The notes beneath the pieces were generated by a model, which worked only from the letters and a program-made list of their open reading frames with translations, searched no databases and was not told the origin of the DNA. DNA of 64,000 bases from JASHSH01 sp036490215 (GTDB lineage Bacteria > Pseudomonadota > Alphaproteobacteria > Rhodospirillales > Magnetospirillaceae). This document shows positions 50,572 through 59,263 of the stretch, piece by piece. How positions within the stretch are numbered: the first letter of the stretch is position 1; each line of letters starts with the position of its first letter. A program made the translations under genes and the position numbers. The stretch covers positions 107,023 to 171,022 of the forward strand of contig DASXEH010000034.1 in assembly GCA_036490215.1 (NCBI GenBank). The letters are read 5' to 3'.

Positions 50572-52908
50572 ATGGCGTTTAACATCTTCGGTCGCGGCGA
50601 TTCGCGCCATCTGCCGACCAGCGGTCCCGTCCTCGAGATCGAAAACCTCAACGTCTATTATGGACGCGCCCATGTGCTGCAGGGTGTGTCGCTGACCGTG
50701 CCCCATGGCGTCGTCGGTGTGGTCGGCCGCAACGGCATGGGCAAGACCACGCTGTGCAATTCGGTGACGGGCCTGGTCTCGGCCACCGGTTCGATCCGCT
50801 TCCAAGGGCACGATATCCTGGGCCTGCCGCCCAATCAGATCACCAATATGGGCATCGGCTATGTGCCGCAAGGCCGCCGCGTGTGGCCGTCGCTGACCGT
50901 CGACGAGCATCTGCGCCTGGCGCAGCGGCAAGGCGGGAAGGGACCGTGGTCGGCGCAACGCATCTATCAGCTTTTCCCACGCCTGGCCGAGCGCAAGAAC
51001 AATGGCGGCGCCCAGCTTTCGGGCGGCGAGCAGCAGATGCTGGCGATCTCCCGCGCACTCCTGTTCGATCCGAAGCTGCTGGTGATGGACGAACCGACCG
51101 AAGGTTTGGCACCTGTCATCGTCGAACAGGTCGCCGGAATGCTGAAGACCCTGACCGGCGAGAGCGAGATTTCCGTTCTGCTGATTGAGCAGAATCTCGG
51201 CGTCGCCATGGATGTGGCGGACACCGTGGGCGTCATGGTCAATGGTCGTATCGCGCGCACGATGCCGTCCTCGGAACTGGCGGCCAATCGCGAGCTCCAG
51301 CAGCAGTTGCTCGGCGTCCGGACCATCGAGGAAGAGACGCTGGGTGGCGAACATCAAGAGGCACCGACGCCTCGACCCGGGTCCGACGACGATAGCGCCG
51401 TCCGCGTCTACACGATCCGCCGCGCAAATGATGAAGCCACCACGGAAACGCGCGGCCCCGGCGAGAACCGGGCTGTCCGCAGCTTTACCAGGTGGAACGC
51501 GTCCGACCCCAGCATGCCCTTGGCCGATCGGCCCGTCGAAGGTCCGCGTGACGCGTTGATCGACTCACGCGGCGATAAAGCCGAGCCGCTGCCGTCTTTC
51601 GCCGACACCTCGGCCAAACTGTCCAGTTCGGGCGACGAGGGGCGCATCCTCGAATTCCCGGTCGCCGCGACAACGATGCGCGCGGCCTATATCGCCGGTA
51701 CCTTCGATACCAAAGGCCGTGAACTGTTCTATCTGCGCGACTGCCTGGAAAAGCTCGGCCTGCGCACGGTCACGGTCGATCTGTCGACCTCAGGTAAGCC
51801 GTCGCCCGCGATGGTCCATCCGCGGGAAGTGGCGCGGAATCATCCCAAGGGCGAACGCGCCGTGTTCACCGACGACCGCGGTTCGGCCGTTTCGCAGATG
51901 GCCATCGCCTTCAGCCATTTCATCGAAAAGCGCCGCGATCTCGGCGGCATCATCTCGGCCGGCGGTTCCGGCGGCACCTCAATGGCCACCGCTGCCATGC
52001 GGCGCCTGCCGATCGGCGTGCCGAAAGTGATGGTATCGACCGTCGCCTCGGGCGATGTGAAGCCCTATGTCGGGCCTTCCGACATCTCCATGATGTATTC
52101 GGTAACCGACGTCTCGGGCATCAACCGCATTTCCGAGCGTGTCCTCGCCAACGCTGCCCATTCGTTGGCGGGCATGATCGCCTATGCCCGTACCGACCGC
52201 CCGGTCGAGACCAAACAGGCGCTCGGCCTGACGATGTTCGGCCTGACGACGCTCTGCGTGCAGCAGGTGACCAAGCTGCTGGAAGAGAAATACGACTGTC
52301 TGGTCTTCCACGCGACCGGCACCGGCGGCCAGTCGATGGAGAAGCTGGTCGATTCAGGTCTGCTGTCCGCCGTGCTCGATATCACGACGACCGAGATCGC
52401 TGACGAATTGGTGGGCGGTGTGCTGACCGCCGGTCCCGAGCGCATGGATGCGATCATCCGCTCGCGGGTGCCCTATGTCGGCTCGGTGGGCGCCTGTGAC
52501 ATGGTCAACTTCTGGGCCTTGAACACGGTTCCGGCCCAGTTCCGCAGCCGCAATCTCTATAAGCACAACGACAACGTCACCCTGATGCGCACCACGCCCG
52601 AAGAGAATGCGCGCATCGGCAAATTCATCGTCGACAAGCTCAATCGGATGGAAGGGCCCGTGCGCTTCCTGATCCCCGACGGTGGTGTGTCGGGCATCGA
52701 TGCGCCCGGCAAAGCCTTCTGGGATCCAGCGGCCGACAAGGCACTGTTCGACACCATCGTCACCAATTTCCGCGGCGGCACCAATCGCAAGCTGATTCGC
52801 GTCCCGCACCATATCAACGACTCGGAATTCGCCGAAGCCGCTGTTGCCGCGTTCAACGACGTGATGCGCCAGCCGACAGCCTCGGGCAGCCGGGCGCGAC
52901 GGACTTAA
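50572..52908 (+). CDS. LivF ATPase fused to a Tm-1-like (UPF0261) ATP-binding domain
   Basis: 778 residues from the ATG at 50572. Residues 20-255 are a complete LivF ATPase: Walker A GRNGMGKTT (52-60), signature LSGGEQQML (149-157), Walker B LLVMDEPTEGL. Residues about 256-365 are a polar linker. Residues about 369-770 form a UPF0261/Tm-1-like domain (MRAAYIAGTFDTKGRELFYL; IISAGGSGGTSMATAAMRRL; KVMVSTVASGDVKPYVGPSD). The second domain is the N-terminal half of tomato Tm-1, a virus-resistance protein, where it binds ATP. The next gene encodes the other half. The role in bacteria is unknown. Confidence 0.93.
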   Translation: MAFNIFGRGDSRHLPTSGPVLEIENLNVYYGRAHVLQGVSLTVPHGVVGVVGRNGMGKTTLCNSVTGLVSATGSIRFQGHDILGLPPNQITNMGIGYVPQGRRVWPSLTVDEHLRLAQRQGGKGPWSAQRIYQLFPRLAERKNNGGAQLSGGEQQMLAISRALLFDPKLLVMDEPTEGLAPVIVEQVAGMLKTLTGESEISVLLIEQNLGVAMDVADTVGVMVNGRIARTMPSSELAANRELQQQLLGVRTIEEETLGGEHQEAPTPRPGSDDDSAVRVYTIRRANDEATTETRGPGENRAVRSFTRWNASDPSMPLADRPVEGPRDALIDSRGDKAEPLPSFADTSAKLSSSGDEGRILEFPVAATTMRAAYIAGTFDTKGRELFYLRDCLEKLGLRTVTVDLSTSGKPSPAMVHPREVARNHPKGERAVFTDDRGSAVSQMAIAFSHFIEKRRDLGGIISAGGSGGTSMATAAMRRLPIGVPKVMVSTVASGDVKPYVGPSDISMMYSVTDVSGINRISERVLANAAHSLAGMIAYARTDRPVETKQALGLTMFGLTTLCVQQVTKLLEEKYDCLVFHATGTGGQSMEKLVDSGLLSAVLDITTTEIADELVGGVLTAGPERMDAIIRSRVPYVGSVGACDMVNFWALNTVPAQFRSRNLYKHNDNVTLMRTTPEENARIGKFIVDKLNRMEGPVRFLIPDGGVSGIDAPGKAFWDPAADKALFDTIVTNFRGGTNRKLIRVPHHINDSEFAEAAVAAFNDVMRQPTASGSRARRT

Positions 52909-52926
52909 GAAACGAGATCAGGACCC

Positions 52927-53784
52927 ATGGCACGCATTCCACGCAAAACGATCCTTTCGAAGTTCCGGGACATGATTGCCCGCGGCCAGCCGATCGTCGG
53001 CGGTGGCGCAGGCACCGGCCTGTCGGCCAAATGCGAAGAGGCGGGCGGGATCGATCTGATCGTCATCTACAATTCCGGCCGCTATCGCATGGCGGGACGT
53101 GGCTCGCTTGCCGGTCTGCTGGCCTACGGTAATGCCAATGACATCGTCGTCGATATGGCCAAGGAAGTGTTGCCGGTGGTGAAGCACACGCCTGTGCTGG
53201 CCGGCGTCAACGGCACCGACCCCTTCATGATCCGTGATCACTTCCTGCGCCGCCTGGCCGATCTTGGCTTCTCGGGCATCCAGAACTTCCCATCGGTCGG
53301 TCTGATCGACGGCACGTTCCGCGCGAACCTCGAAGAGACCGGCATGGGCTATGGTCACGAGGTCGATCTGGTCAAGGCGGCCAATGAGTTCGACCTGCTG
53401 ACCACGCCCTATGTCTTCGACGCCGATCAGGCGCGCGACATGACCAAGGCCGGCGCGGATATCGTCGTCTGCCATATGGGGCTGACGACCGGCGGATCGA
53501 TCGGCGCGGGGACGGCGCTGAAGCTGGCCGACTGCGTGCCGAAGATCAACGATTGGACGGCGGCGGCCAAGAAGGTGCGCAAGGACGTCATGGTGATCTG
53601 CCATGGCGGCCCGATCGCGCAGCCTGAGGACGCGGCCTACATCCTGGAACATTGCCCGGACTGCCACGGCTTCTACGGGGCATCGAGCATGGAGCGTCTG
53701 CCGACGGAGGCCGCAATCGCCGAGCAGACACGGCAATTCAAGCGCATCGAGCGCCGGCAGCCAGCCGCGCTCGGGGCGCGTTAA
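52927..53784 (+). CDS. TIM-barrel protein of the phosphoenolpyruvate hydrolase family
   Basis: 285 residues. The sequence MIARGQPIVGGGAGTGLSAK, DLIVIYNSGRYRMAGRGSLA, VLAGVNGTDPF and HMGLTTGGSIGA places it in the PEP_hydrolase/TIM-barrel family that also forms the C-terminal half of plant Tm-1. It follows the LivF-Tm-1 fusion by 18 bp. The proposed hydrolase name is historical; the reaction has not been established to my knowledge. It probably works together with the UPF0261 domain of the preceding protein. Confidence 0.88.
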   Translation: MARIPRKTILSKFRDMIARGQPIVGGGAGTGLSAKCEEAGGIDLIVIYNSGRYRMAGRGSLAGLLAYGNANDIVVDMAKEVLPVVKHTPVLAGVNGTDPFMIRDHFLRRLADLGFSGIQNFPSVGLIDGTFRANLEETGMGYGHEVDLVKAANEFDLLTTPYVFDADQARDMTKAGADIVVCHMGLTTGGSIGAGTALKLADCVPKINDWTAAAKKVRKDVMVICHGGPIAQPEDAAYILEHCPDCHGFYGASSMERLPTEAAIAEQTRQFKRIERRQPAALGAR

Positions 53785-53833
53785 TCGGACTCATGCGTCG
53801 CGATCAGAACGCGACAATTAGGGGGAAGTGGAT

Positions 53834-55534
53834 ATGACTGGCGCAGACTTCGGAGCCTTTATCCTAGGACTGGTCGTTGTCGCGATCGTCATCGCGATCA
53901 TAGTCTGGCTGTTCCATTGGCTCTACCTCCGGTCCAGCAAGGAACGCGCCTTCGTGCGCACCGGCATGGGCGGGCAGAAAGTGGTGATGAACGGCGGCGC
54001 CTTCGTGTTGCCGATCATCCATGACGTGATCCCGGTCAACATGAATACACTGCGGCTGGAAGTCTCGCGCGGACGTGACAAGGCGCTGATCACCAAAGAC
54101 CGCATGCGCATCGATGTGACTTCGGAATTCTACGTCCGCGTGCAGCCCCAGGCGCAAGCCGTCGCCAGCGCGGCACAGACCCTCGGCCAGCGCACCATGC
54201 AGCCCGAGTCATTGAAAGAGCTGCTGGAAGGTAAGTTCGTCGACGCGCTGCGCACCATCGCCGCCGAGATGACGATGGAAGAGATGCACGAAAAGCGCGG
54301 CGATTATGTCCGCCGCGTGCGCGCCAATGTGGCCGAGAACCTGCTGCAGAACGGCCTTGAGCTCGAATCGGCGTCATTGACCCAGTTCGACCAGACGGCG
54401 ATGGAATACTTCAATCCGTCCAACGCCTTCGACGCGGAAGGTCTGACGCGCCTGACCGAAGAGATCGAGCGCCGCAAGAAGATCCGCAACGACATCGAAC
54501 AAGACACGATGATCCAGATCCGGAACAAGAATCTGGAGACCGAGAAACTGTCGCTCGACATCGATCTCGAAGCCGAAAGCGCGCGCCTGCAACAGGAACG
54601 CGAAATCGAGATTGCCCGCGCACAGCAGCGTGCCGACCTGGCGCGCGAACGCGCCGAGAAGCAGCAGCTTGCCGAGCGCGCCGAGATCACAGCCCGCGAG
54701 CAAGTCGAGCGTGCCCGGATCGAGACCGATCGCGTCCTCGAATCCGACCGTATCGCCAAGGAGAAGGAAATCGAATCGGCTGAGATCGATCGACGCAAAT
54801 CGCTGGAGCTCGCTGAGCAACAGCGCGCTATCGTCATCGCCCAGCAGTCGAAGGCACAGTCGGAAGCCCAAGCGGCAGCCGATGGGGCCCGCGCCCTGGC
54901 TGCGTCTGCAGAAGAAAAGGTCTTCACCGCCCGTGAGACCGAGATGGCCTCGCGCCGCAAGGCGATCGAGCTGATCGTCGCCTCGCAGGAAGCCGAACGC
55001 GATGCATTGCGCCTGAGGATCGCGGCCGAAGCCGAGAAGCTCGCAGCCGACGATCGTGGTGCGGCACTGCGCAGCCAGGCGGGAGCCGAGGCCGATGCCG
55101 AAAAGATCCGCGCGATCGCGTCGAAGCTCAGCCACGAGGTTGCAGCCGAAGCCGAGCGCGCGATGAACGAGGCGCGCAACGTGCTCTCGATCGAAGCGCG
55201 CGGTTCGATGGCGCGCCTGCGCCTGATCGATCGCCTCGAAGGCATCATCCGCGAACAGGTAAAGCCGCTCGAGAACATCGAAGGCATCAAGATCCTGCAT
55301 GTCGACGGCTTGGGTGGCGGCGGCCATGGCGGTGGAGCGGGGGACTTCAACGGCGGTGGCGGCGGCTTCTCCGACCAGGTCGTCAACTCGGCCCTGCGCT
55401 ATCGCGCCCAGGCGCCGCTGGTCGATGAACTGCTCAAGGAGATCGGCCTCGACACCGGCAAAACCGGCCAGACCATGGCCACCGGCTTGCTCAACGCGAT
55501 CGCCGCGAAGCCGAAGGAAGGAAGCGGCTCGTGA
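53834..55534 (+). CDS. flotillin / SPFH-domain membrane protein
   Basis: 566 residues from the ATG at 53834 (GGGGGAAG upstream; a GTG two codons earlier is possible). One N-terminal membrane segment (FILGLVVVAIVIAIIVWLF) is followed by the SPFH/PHB domain (about 35-190; VRTGMGGQKVVMNGGAFVLP) and a long Ala/Glu/Arg coiled coil (about 200-460) of flotillin type. A Gly-rich patch precedes the C-terminus. Flotillins organise membrane microdomains. Placement inside a transport and catabolic operon is unusual and suggests a membrane scaffold for the transporter and enzymes (inference). Confidence 0.92.
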   Translation: MTGADFGAFILGLVVVAIVIAIIVWLFHWLYLRSSKERAFVRTGMGGQKVVMNGGAFVLPIIHDVIPVNMNTLRLEVSRGRDKALITKDRMRIDVTSEFYVRVQPQAQAVASAAQTLGQRTMQPESLKELLEGKFVDALRTIAAEMTMEEMHEKRGDYVRRVRANVAENLLQNGLELESASLTQFDQTAMEYFNPSNAFDAEGLTRLTEEIERRKKIRNDIEQDTMIQIRNKNLETEKLSLDIDLEAESARLQQEREIEIARAQQRADLARERAEKQQLAERAEITAREQVERARIETDRVLESDRIAKEKEIESAEIDRRKSLELAEQQRAIVIAQQSKAQSEAQAAADGARALAASAEEKVFTARETEMASRRKAIELIVASQEAERDALRLRIAAEAEKLAADDRGAALRSQAGAEADAEKIRAIASKLSHEVAAEAERAMNEARNVLSIEARGSMARLRLIDRLEGIIREQVKPLENIEGIKILHVDGLGGGGHGGGAGDFNGGGGGFSDQVVNSALRYRAQAPLVDELLKEIGLDTGKTGQTMATGLLNAIAAKPKEGSGS

Positions 55535-55971
55535 TCAAGGTCTACACATCGAGTGTGATCGAGGCTTCGCCCGAGGCGGTCTGGGCCCATATCCGCGATT
55601 TCAACGGTCTGCCGAAATGGCATCCCGGCATCGCGGAGTCGCGGATCGAAGGCAACTGGCCGTCAGACCGCGTGGGCTGCATCCGCAACTTCCGTCTCAA
55701 GGACGGCGGTATGATCCGCGAACAGCTGCTGACGCTGTCGGATTACGATTACCAGTGCACCTACTCGATCCTGGAATCGCCGATGGGCGTCGACAACTAC
55801 ATCGCCACCATCAAGCTGACGCCGGTCACCGACGGCAACCGAACCTTCGCCGAATGGTCTGCCGAGTTCGACACGCCGCCGGGGCAGGAGCGCAAACTGG
55901 CCGACGATATCGGTCAAGGCGTATTCCAAACCGGCTTCAACGCCCTGAAGAGCTATTTCGGGCGTCGCTAG
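55531..55971 (+). CDS. SRPBCC family protein
   Basis: 146 residues from a GTG at 55531, overlapping the flotillin stop by 4 nt, with GGAAGGAAG upstream. Bet v1/polyketide-cyclase-like fold: SSVIEASPEAVWAHIRDFNG, LPKWHPGIAESRIEG, GCIRNFRLKDGG. The next protein begins with a homologous domain, so they are tandem duplicates. Probably binds a hydrophobic ligand; function unknown. Confidence 0.88.
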   Translation: MIKVYTSSVIEASPEAVWAHIRDFNGLPKWHPGIAESRIEGNWPSDRVGCIRNFRLKDGGMIREQLLTLSDYDYQCTYSILESPMGVDNYIATIKLTPVTDGNRTFAEWSAEFDTPPGQERKLADDIGQGVFQTGFNALKSYFGRR

Positions 55972-55974
55972 ACA

Positions 55975-57441
55975 ATGCAGCGCATCACCCGGTCCGCCGT
56001 CATCGATGCGCCGATCGAGCGCGTGTGGGAAATCCTGCGCGACTTCAATAGCCATGACCAATGGCATCCGGCTGTTGCCGATTCCCACATCGAGGGCGGC
56101 GAAGCGCCCGACCAAGTGGGCTGCGTGCGCAACTTCCATCTGCGCGACGGCGCCCATATCCGCGAGCAGCTGATCGCGCTGTCGGATAGCGACTACATCT
56201 CCACCTACTGCATCCTCGACGCCACCGTGCCGCTGATGCGCTATGTGGCGACGCTCCAGCTCAAGCCGGTCACCGACGGCAACCGCACCTTCTGGCATTG
56301 GCAATCCACCTTCGACACACCGCCTGGCCGCGAGAAAGAGCTGGCCGATATGGTGGCGAAAGGCGTCTACGAGGCTGGATTCGAGGCGCTGCGCCGTCAT
56401 CTGCGCGAACAGGATGCCGGCCGCGTCCGCTCAGCCTCGCAAATCGCAGCGCGCGGCGGCGAAATGGTCGGCCAGGCGATGGTGCTCAAGGCCTTCGGCG
56501 GGACCGAGCATCTGTCGTTCGAAAATGTTCCCGTCCCCGCGCCGGGCCCGAACGAAGTGCGTATCCGCCAGACGGCTGTCGGCATCAATTACATCGATGT
56601 CTATGTCCGCGAGGGTGAGTACCGCATGGTCACGCCGCCGGCGCCGATCGGCATGGAAGCGGCCGGTACAGTGATCGATGTCGGCTCGGGCGTACACAAT
56701 CTGCTCCCGGGCGACAAGGTCGCTTACGCTTATGGTGCGCCGGGCGCCTACGCGACGCTGCGCACTCTGCCCGCCGATCAGGTCGTGCCGGTACCAAGTT
56801 CAGTCGATGCCGAAACCGCGGCGGCTGTCCTGTTTAAAGGCCTAACCGCTGAATACCTGTTGCATCGAACGCACCAAGTCCGCGCCGGCGAGACCGTGCT
56901 GGTCCATGCGGCGGCCGGCGGGGTCGGGACATTCCTCTGCCAATGGGCGAGGTATCTGGGCGCCCGCGTGATCGGCACGGTGAGTTCCGAAGAAAAGGCG
57001 CGTATCGCCCGTGACAATGGCTGCGACGTACCGATCGTCAGCACCGACTACCGCTTCGCGACTCTGGTTAAAGCCGCCACCAACGGTCGCGGCACCGATG
57101 TAGTGTTCGATGGGCTGGGCGCCGCAGCCGAACGCGAGAACTACGAATCGCTGGCGCCGACAGGGCACTGGATCAGCTATGGCCACGCCTCAGGCGCGCT
57201 GCAGCCTCTCGATCCGGGTCTGCAAAGCGCCAAGTCGCTGCGCATCTCTAGGCCGGTCCTGTTCCACTACACCGCCGATCCGAATCAGCTGCGTGCCATG
57301 GCCGCCAATGTCTTCTCGATGCTGGATCGCGGCGTGCTGAAGGTGGCCGTGCGCCACCGCTACCCGTTGTCGGCGGCGGGTGCGGCGCATAACGCGCTCG
57401 AAGCCCGGCAAACCACCGGGCCGATCGTTCTGTTCTGCTAG
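55975..57441 (+). CDS. SRPBCC domain fused to quinone oxidoreductase (MDR family)
   Basis: 488 residues. Residues 1-145 are a SRPBCC domain like the preceding gene (VIDAPIERVWEILRDFN; GCVRNFHLRDGAHIREQ). After a short linker, residues about 164-488 form a zinc-independent QOR-type medium-chain dehydrogenase: NEVRIRQTAVGINYIDVYVR, HAAAGGVGTFLCQWARYLGA (NADPH site), and VVFDGLGAAA. The second half reduces quinones or enones with NADPH. The fusion is unusual and suggests that the SRPBCC domain binds or presents the substrate. Last gene of the long operon. Confidence 0.92.
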   Translation: MQRITRSAVIDAPIERVWEILRDFNSHDQWHPAVADSHIEGGEAPDQVGCVRNFHLRDGAHIREQLIALSDSDYISTYCILDATVPLMRYVATLQLKPVTDGNRTFWHWQSTFDTPPGREKELADMVAKGVYEAGFEALRRHLREQDAGRVRSASQIAARGGEMVGQAMVLKAFGGTEHLSFENVPVPAPGPNEVRIRQTAVGINYIDVYVREGEYRMVTPPAPIGMEAAGTVIDVGSGVHNLLPGDKVAYAYGAPGAYATLRTLPADQVVPVPSSVDAETAAAVLFKGLTAEYLLHRTHQVRAGETVLVHAAAGGVGTFLCQWARYLGARVIGTVSSEEKARIARDNGCDVPIVSTDYRFATLVKAATNGRGTDVVFDGLGAAAERENYESLAPTGHWISYGHASGALQPLDPGLQSAKSLRISRPVLFHYTADPNQLRAMAANVFSMLDRGVLKVAVRHRYPLSAAGAAHNALEARQTTGPIVLFC

Positions 57442-58187
57442 TCGGAATTGCCGTCCAGCATCGGGGAGGGCGCACCGCCATTCCCGAAACTGGTCAGGTC
57501 GTCGATCTCGGCATCGACTTCGATCTGAGCGCGCGCCTGGGCTTGGGCCTGAGCGGTCCATTGTCCATGGAAACGGGACGCCAGATTGTCGGCCGGACGG
57601 CAGACTTCGGTCTTCTCGCGCATCACCCCGGCCAGGATCGTGGCCATATCGCGCGAGGGAACTTCGGCAACGTGAATGGCCACCACCACCGCAGCCATCG
57701 ATAGAACGAAGCCCTTGAGTTTGATCGGGGCGGGCATCGTGATGCGCGTGGCCAGATAGGCGCCGTAGACCGCGCCGCCGCCGATGATCAGACCCAGGAT
57801 CACTTCGTAGAAGGTGTGGAAGTTCATCGCGACCAGGATCGTGCAGATCGCAGCTTCGATGATGGCGAAGCTGGCGTAGACCGACTTGCGTTTCCAACCG
57901 GTCAGCGGGGCGGCGATCAGCACGCAGACGGTGCCGAGGCCGGCGGAGGAGAGGGCCGCATGCCCGCTCGGGAAACGGATGTCGAAGTCGGCGAGATAGA
58001 GATCGCAGCCGATGAAGAGGGTTTTGAGGGTTCCGATGACGCCACCAGCGATCACCACCGCCAGCAGCAGAATCGCCGCGGCTTTGAGATTCCGGCTGAA
58101 AGCCAGGAAGGCGGTTCCGGCCAGAAGGGCCGCGACAGCTTGGGTACTGTCCCCGAAGCTGATCAGTGTTGAAATGAGCGAGTTCAC
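57438..58187 (-). CDS. PAP2-family membrane phosphatase
   Basis: 249 residues from a GTG at 58187, chosen because AGGAG lies upstream; the frame is open further but without features. PAP2 motifs: FPSGHAALSSAG (motif 2) and NFHTFYEVILG (motif 3 His); five or six membrane segments. The motif-1 region is CDLYLADFDI, atypical and lacking a clear K-x6-R-P. A role in lipid or isoprenyl phosphate hydrolysis is likely. The last 60 residues are polar and Gln/Ala-rich. Convergent with the preceding operon, overlapping 4 nt. Confidence 0.78.
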   Translation of the reverse strand: MNSLISTLISFGDSTQAVAALLAGTAFLAFSRNLKAAAILLLAVVIAGGVIGTLKTLFIGCDLYLADFDIRFPSGHAALSSAGLGTVCVLIAAPLTGWKRKSVYASFAIIEAAICTILVAMNFHTFYEVILGLIIGGGAVYGAYLATRITMPAPIKLKGFVLSMAAVVVAIHVAEVPSRDMATILAGVMREKTEVCRPADNLASRFHGQWTAQAQAQARAQIEVDAEIDDLTSFGNGGAPSPMLDGNSD

Positions 58188-58465
58188 GGCTCTCCTCTTT
58201 TTGCAACGCCGCTTCCCACGGCGATTTGCAATTCCGCAGGCCAGCGTCGGCGAACCAATCCGACGATCGTCAACGGGATCGCCGGCATTTGACCCCGCTG
58301 TGACAAGTGGGTCAACAATGTTTACAGTTTCTTTACGTAACAAAATCGTGGTTTCAAGCATACCCGCTCTTCTGTTAGCGGCTTTGCATCGGTTGTAGAG
58401 AACGGGCTAGGCTATACGCCCGCCTTTCGAACCATTCCCAAAACAGACAACCTTTCCGGCCTGAA
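58188..58465. promoter_or_regulatory. divergent region between PAP2 and tatD genes
   Basis: A 278-bp gap with an AT-rich centre (around 58315-58350, containing TTTACAG and TTTACG) likely to carry promoters for both genes. No gene seen. Confidence 0.4.
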
Positions 58466-59263
58466 ATGCTCGTCGATTCCCACTGCCATCTCGACTTTCC
58501 CGACTTCGCGCCCGATCTGGACGGCACCGTCAGCCGGGCCCGTGAGGCCGGGGTGGGACTGATGCTGACCATCGGGACCAAGCTCCGGCAATTCGACGGT
58601 GTCAGAGCGGTGGCCGAGCGCTATCCGGACGTGTGGTGCAGTGTCGGCATCCATCCCCATGAGGCGGCTGAGGAGGGCGATACCGATACGGCCACCCTGG
58701 TCGGCCATGCCCAGCACCCCAAGGTGGTCGGGTTTGGCGAAACCGGGCTCGACTTCTTCTATGAGCACAGCCCGCGCGGCGCCCAAGAGCGGTCATTTCG
58801 CGCGCATATTGCCGCGGCGCGCGAGACCGGATTGCCGCTGATCGTCCATACCCGCGACGCCGATGCCGAGACCGGGGCGATCCTGGCCGAAGAGATGGCC
58901 AAAGGCCCCTTCACCGGCCTCTTGCATTGCTTTAGCTCGAGTCAGGAACTGGCTGAAAAAGCCATGGAACTCGGCTTCTATATCTCGCTGTCTGGGATCG
59001 TGACCTTCAAAAAGGCCGACGAGCTGCGCGCCACGGTGGCCACCGTACCGCTCGACCGGATTCTGGTCGAAACCGACTCGCCCTACCTCTCGCCGATTCC
59101 GATGCGCGGCAAACGCAACGAGCCGGCTTTCGTCGCCCATACCGCCGCCAAGGTCGCCGAGATCAAAGGCGTGTCGGTCGAAACCCTGGCCGAAGCAACC
59201 ACCGCCAACTTCCTGCGGCTCTTCAGCAAGGTCCAAGCCTCGAGCGCGAGCGTCGCGCGATGA
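58466..59263 (+). CDS. tatD: TatD-family metal-dependent deoxyribonuclease
   Basis: 265 residues. Metal ligands of the amidohydrolase-type barrel are present: His in DSHCHLDFP, Glu in GETGLDFFYEHS, His in IVHTRDAD, His in LLHCFSSS and Asp in VETDSPYLSP. In other alphaproteobacteria it directly follows metG; here it is displaced by about 19.7 kb. It overlaps the next gene by 4 nt. Confidence 0.95.
   Translation: MLVDSHCHLDFPDFAPDLDGTVSRAREAGVGLMLTIGTKLRQFDGVRAVAERYPDVWCSVGIHPHEAAEEGDTDTATLVGHAQHPKVVGFGETGLDFFYEHSPRGAQERSFRAHIAAARETGLPLIVHTRDADAETGAILAEEMAKGPFTGLLHCFSSSQELAEKAMELGFYISLSGIVTFKKADELRATVATVPLDRILVETDSPYLSPIPMRGKRNEPAFVAHTAAKVAEIKGVSVETLAEATTANFLRLFSKVQASSASVAR

Noticed and set aside
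53834..55534. Reading the flotillin gene as a dynamin- or defence-type scaffold
   Set aside because: No GTPase or nuclease domain; SPFH plus coiled coil explains the whole protein.
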